In this document: positions 6,465 to 6,640 of the stretch, piece by piece | Position numbering within the stretch: the stretch's first letter is position 1 | Layout of the letters: the number at the start of each line of letters is the position of its first letter | Assembly: GCA_025458755.1 (NCBI GenBank) | Contig: JALORT010000118.1 | Location: forward strand, 1 to 6,640 | Direction of reading: 5' to 3' | From: Methylotetracoccus sp. | GTDB taxonomy: Bacteria; Pseudomonadota; Gammaproteobacteria; Methylococcales; Methylococcaceae | DNA length: 6,640 nucleotides | Notes under the pieces: generated by a model | Told to the model about the DNA's origin: nothing | Seen by the model: only the letters and a program-made list of their open reading frames with translations | The model's database searches: none | Program-made: the position numbers and the translations under genes

Positions 6465-6640
6465 CGGCTACTCGCAGGTATCTTGCGTTTGGCACAACAG
6501 CTCGGCGCCGTTCCTGCCGCCCCGGAGTCGAGTTCCAACCCATCTACAATACGTTGCTAAGCTGTGGAAATGACAGCCACCAGCGTCAGCTGCGCTCCCG
6601 ATTGCGGCATCAGCTTACACTTGGCATTTCGGGCAAGTGA

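Larger units (their letters stand above)
6324..6492. repeat. 10-bp perfect inverted repeat bounding 169 bp
   Basis: CCAAACGCAA (6324-6333) and TTGCGTTTGG (6483-6492) are exact reverse complements separated by 149 bp. The enclosed DNA has further inverted repeats and no evident gene. Terminal inverted repeats around a short non-coding stretch recall a miniature transposable element. However, I find no target-site duplication flanking it, and a 10-bp match in a few hundred bases can arise by chance. Confidence 0.25.
6321..6640. other. Downstream stretch without a supportable gene
   Basis: The 320 bp after the outer membrane factor stop show no convincing coding region on either strand. Short frames exist: an ATG at 6570 stays open to the window edge for only 23 codons, and small reverse-strand frames have no recognisable product. 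A TACAAT hexamer (6545-6550) resembles a -10 box and lies 19 bp before that ATG, but I see no matching -35. The stretch is rich in inverted repeats, listed separately. It could be an operon end region, or eroded sequence at the border of another unit. Confidence 0.5.

Noticed and set aside
6570..6640. Short frame from ATG6570 open to the window end
   Set aside because: Only 23 codons are visible. There is no good ribosome binding site or recognisable protein, and the -10-like hexamer upstream has no partner, so a gene cannot be supported.
1..6640. CRISPR arrays, tRNA or rRNA genes, transposase genes, toxin-antitoxin or defence genes
   Set aside because: I looked for regularly spaced repeats, RNA gene landmarks and recognisable mobile or defence protein motifs on both strands and saw none.

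Overview
The window is a GC-rich, tightly packed, single-direction (+ strand) operon segment. It encodes almost all of a tripartite ABC-2 type efflux machine of the YbhG-YbhF-YbhS-YbhR family plus a dedicated NodT-type outer membrane channel lipoprotein. A periplasmic adaptor and an outer membrane factor require a Gram-negative envelope. The closeness of the proteins to the enterobacterial Ybh set suggests a proteobacterium, plausibly a gammaproteobacterium, but no taxonomic marker is present and I cannot name the genus.

Layout. Positions 2-706 hold the C-terminal two thirds of the membrane fusion (adaptor) protein, whose start lies upstream of the window. 708-2483 encodes a 591-residue protein with two ABC ATPase domains in one chain. 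2480-3616 and 3619-4731 encode two ABC-2 permeases, presumably a heterodimer. Junctions are 1 bp apart, overlapping by ATGA, and 2 bp apart, which points to one polycistronic message with coupled translation. After the second permease there is a 146-bp spacer (4732-4877) with a GC-rich, REP-like hairpin and a near-palindrome. The outer membrane factor follows (4878-6320, 480 aa, lipobox Cys17). The last 320 bp (6321-6640) contain no gene I can support, only several inverted repeats.

How the parts fit. The fused ATPase should power the two permeases in the inner membrane. The adaptor bridges the periplasm, and the outer membrane factor gives an exit duct. E. coli ybhGFSR, as I recall it, has no adjacent outer membrane factor and is thought to rely on TolC; here the channel gene is next in line, so the locus looks self-sufficient. 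The substrate cannot be read from the sequence; drug or cation export is an inference from the family.

Odd points: one of the two composite ATP sites appears degenerate; the second permease seems to start with TTG; the outer membrane factor has two competing starts (a coupled GTG at 4728 or the signal-peptide-compatible ATG at 4878), with the REP-like hairpin between them. I see no evidence of a wholly undescribed system; this is a recognisable transporter with some unusual local structure.
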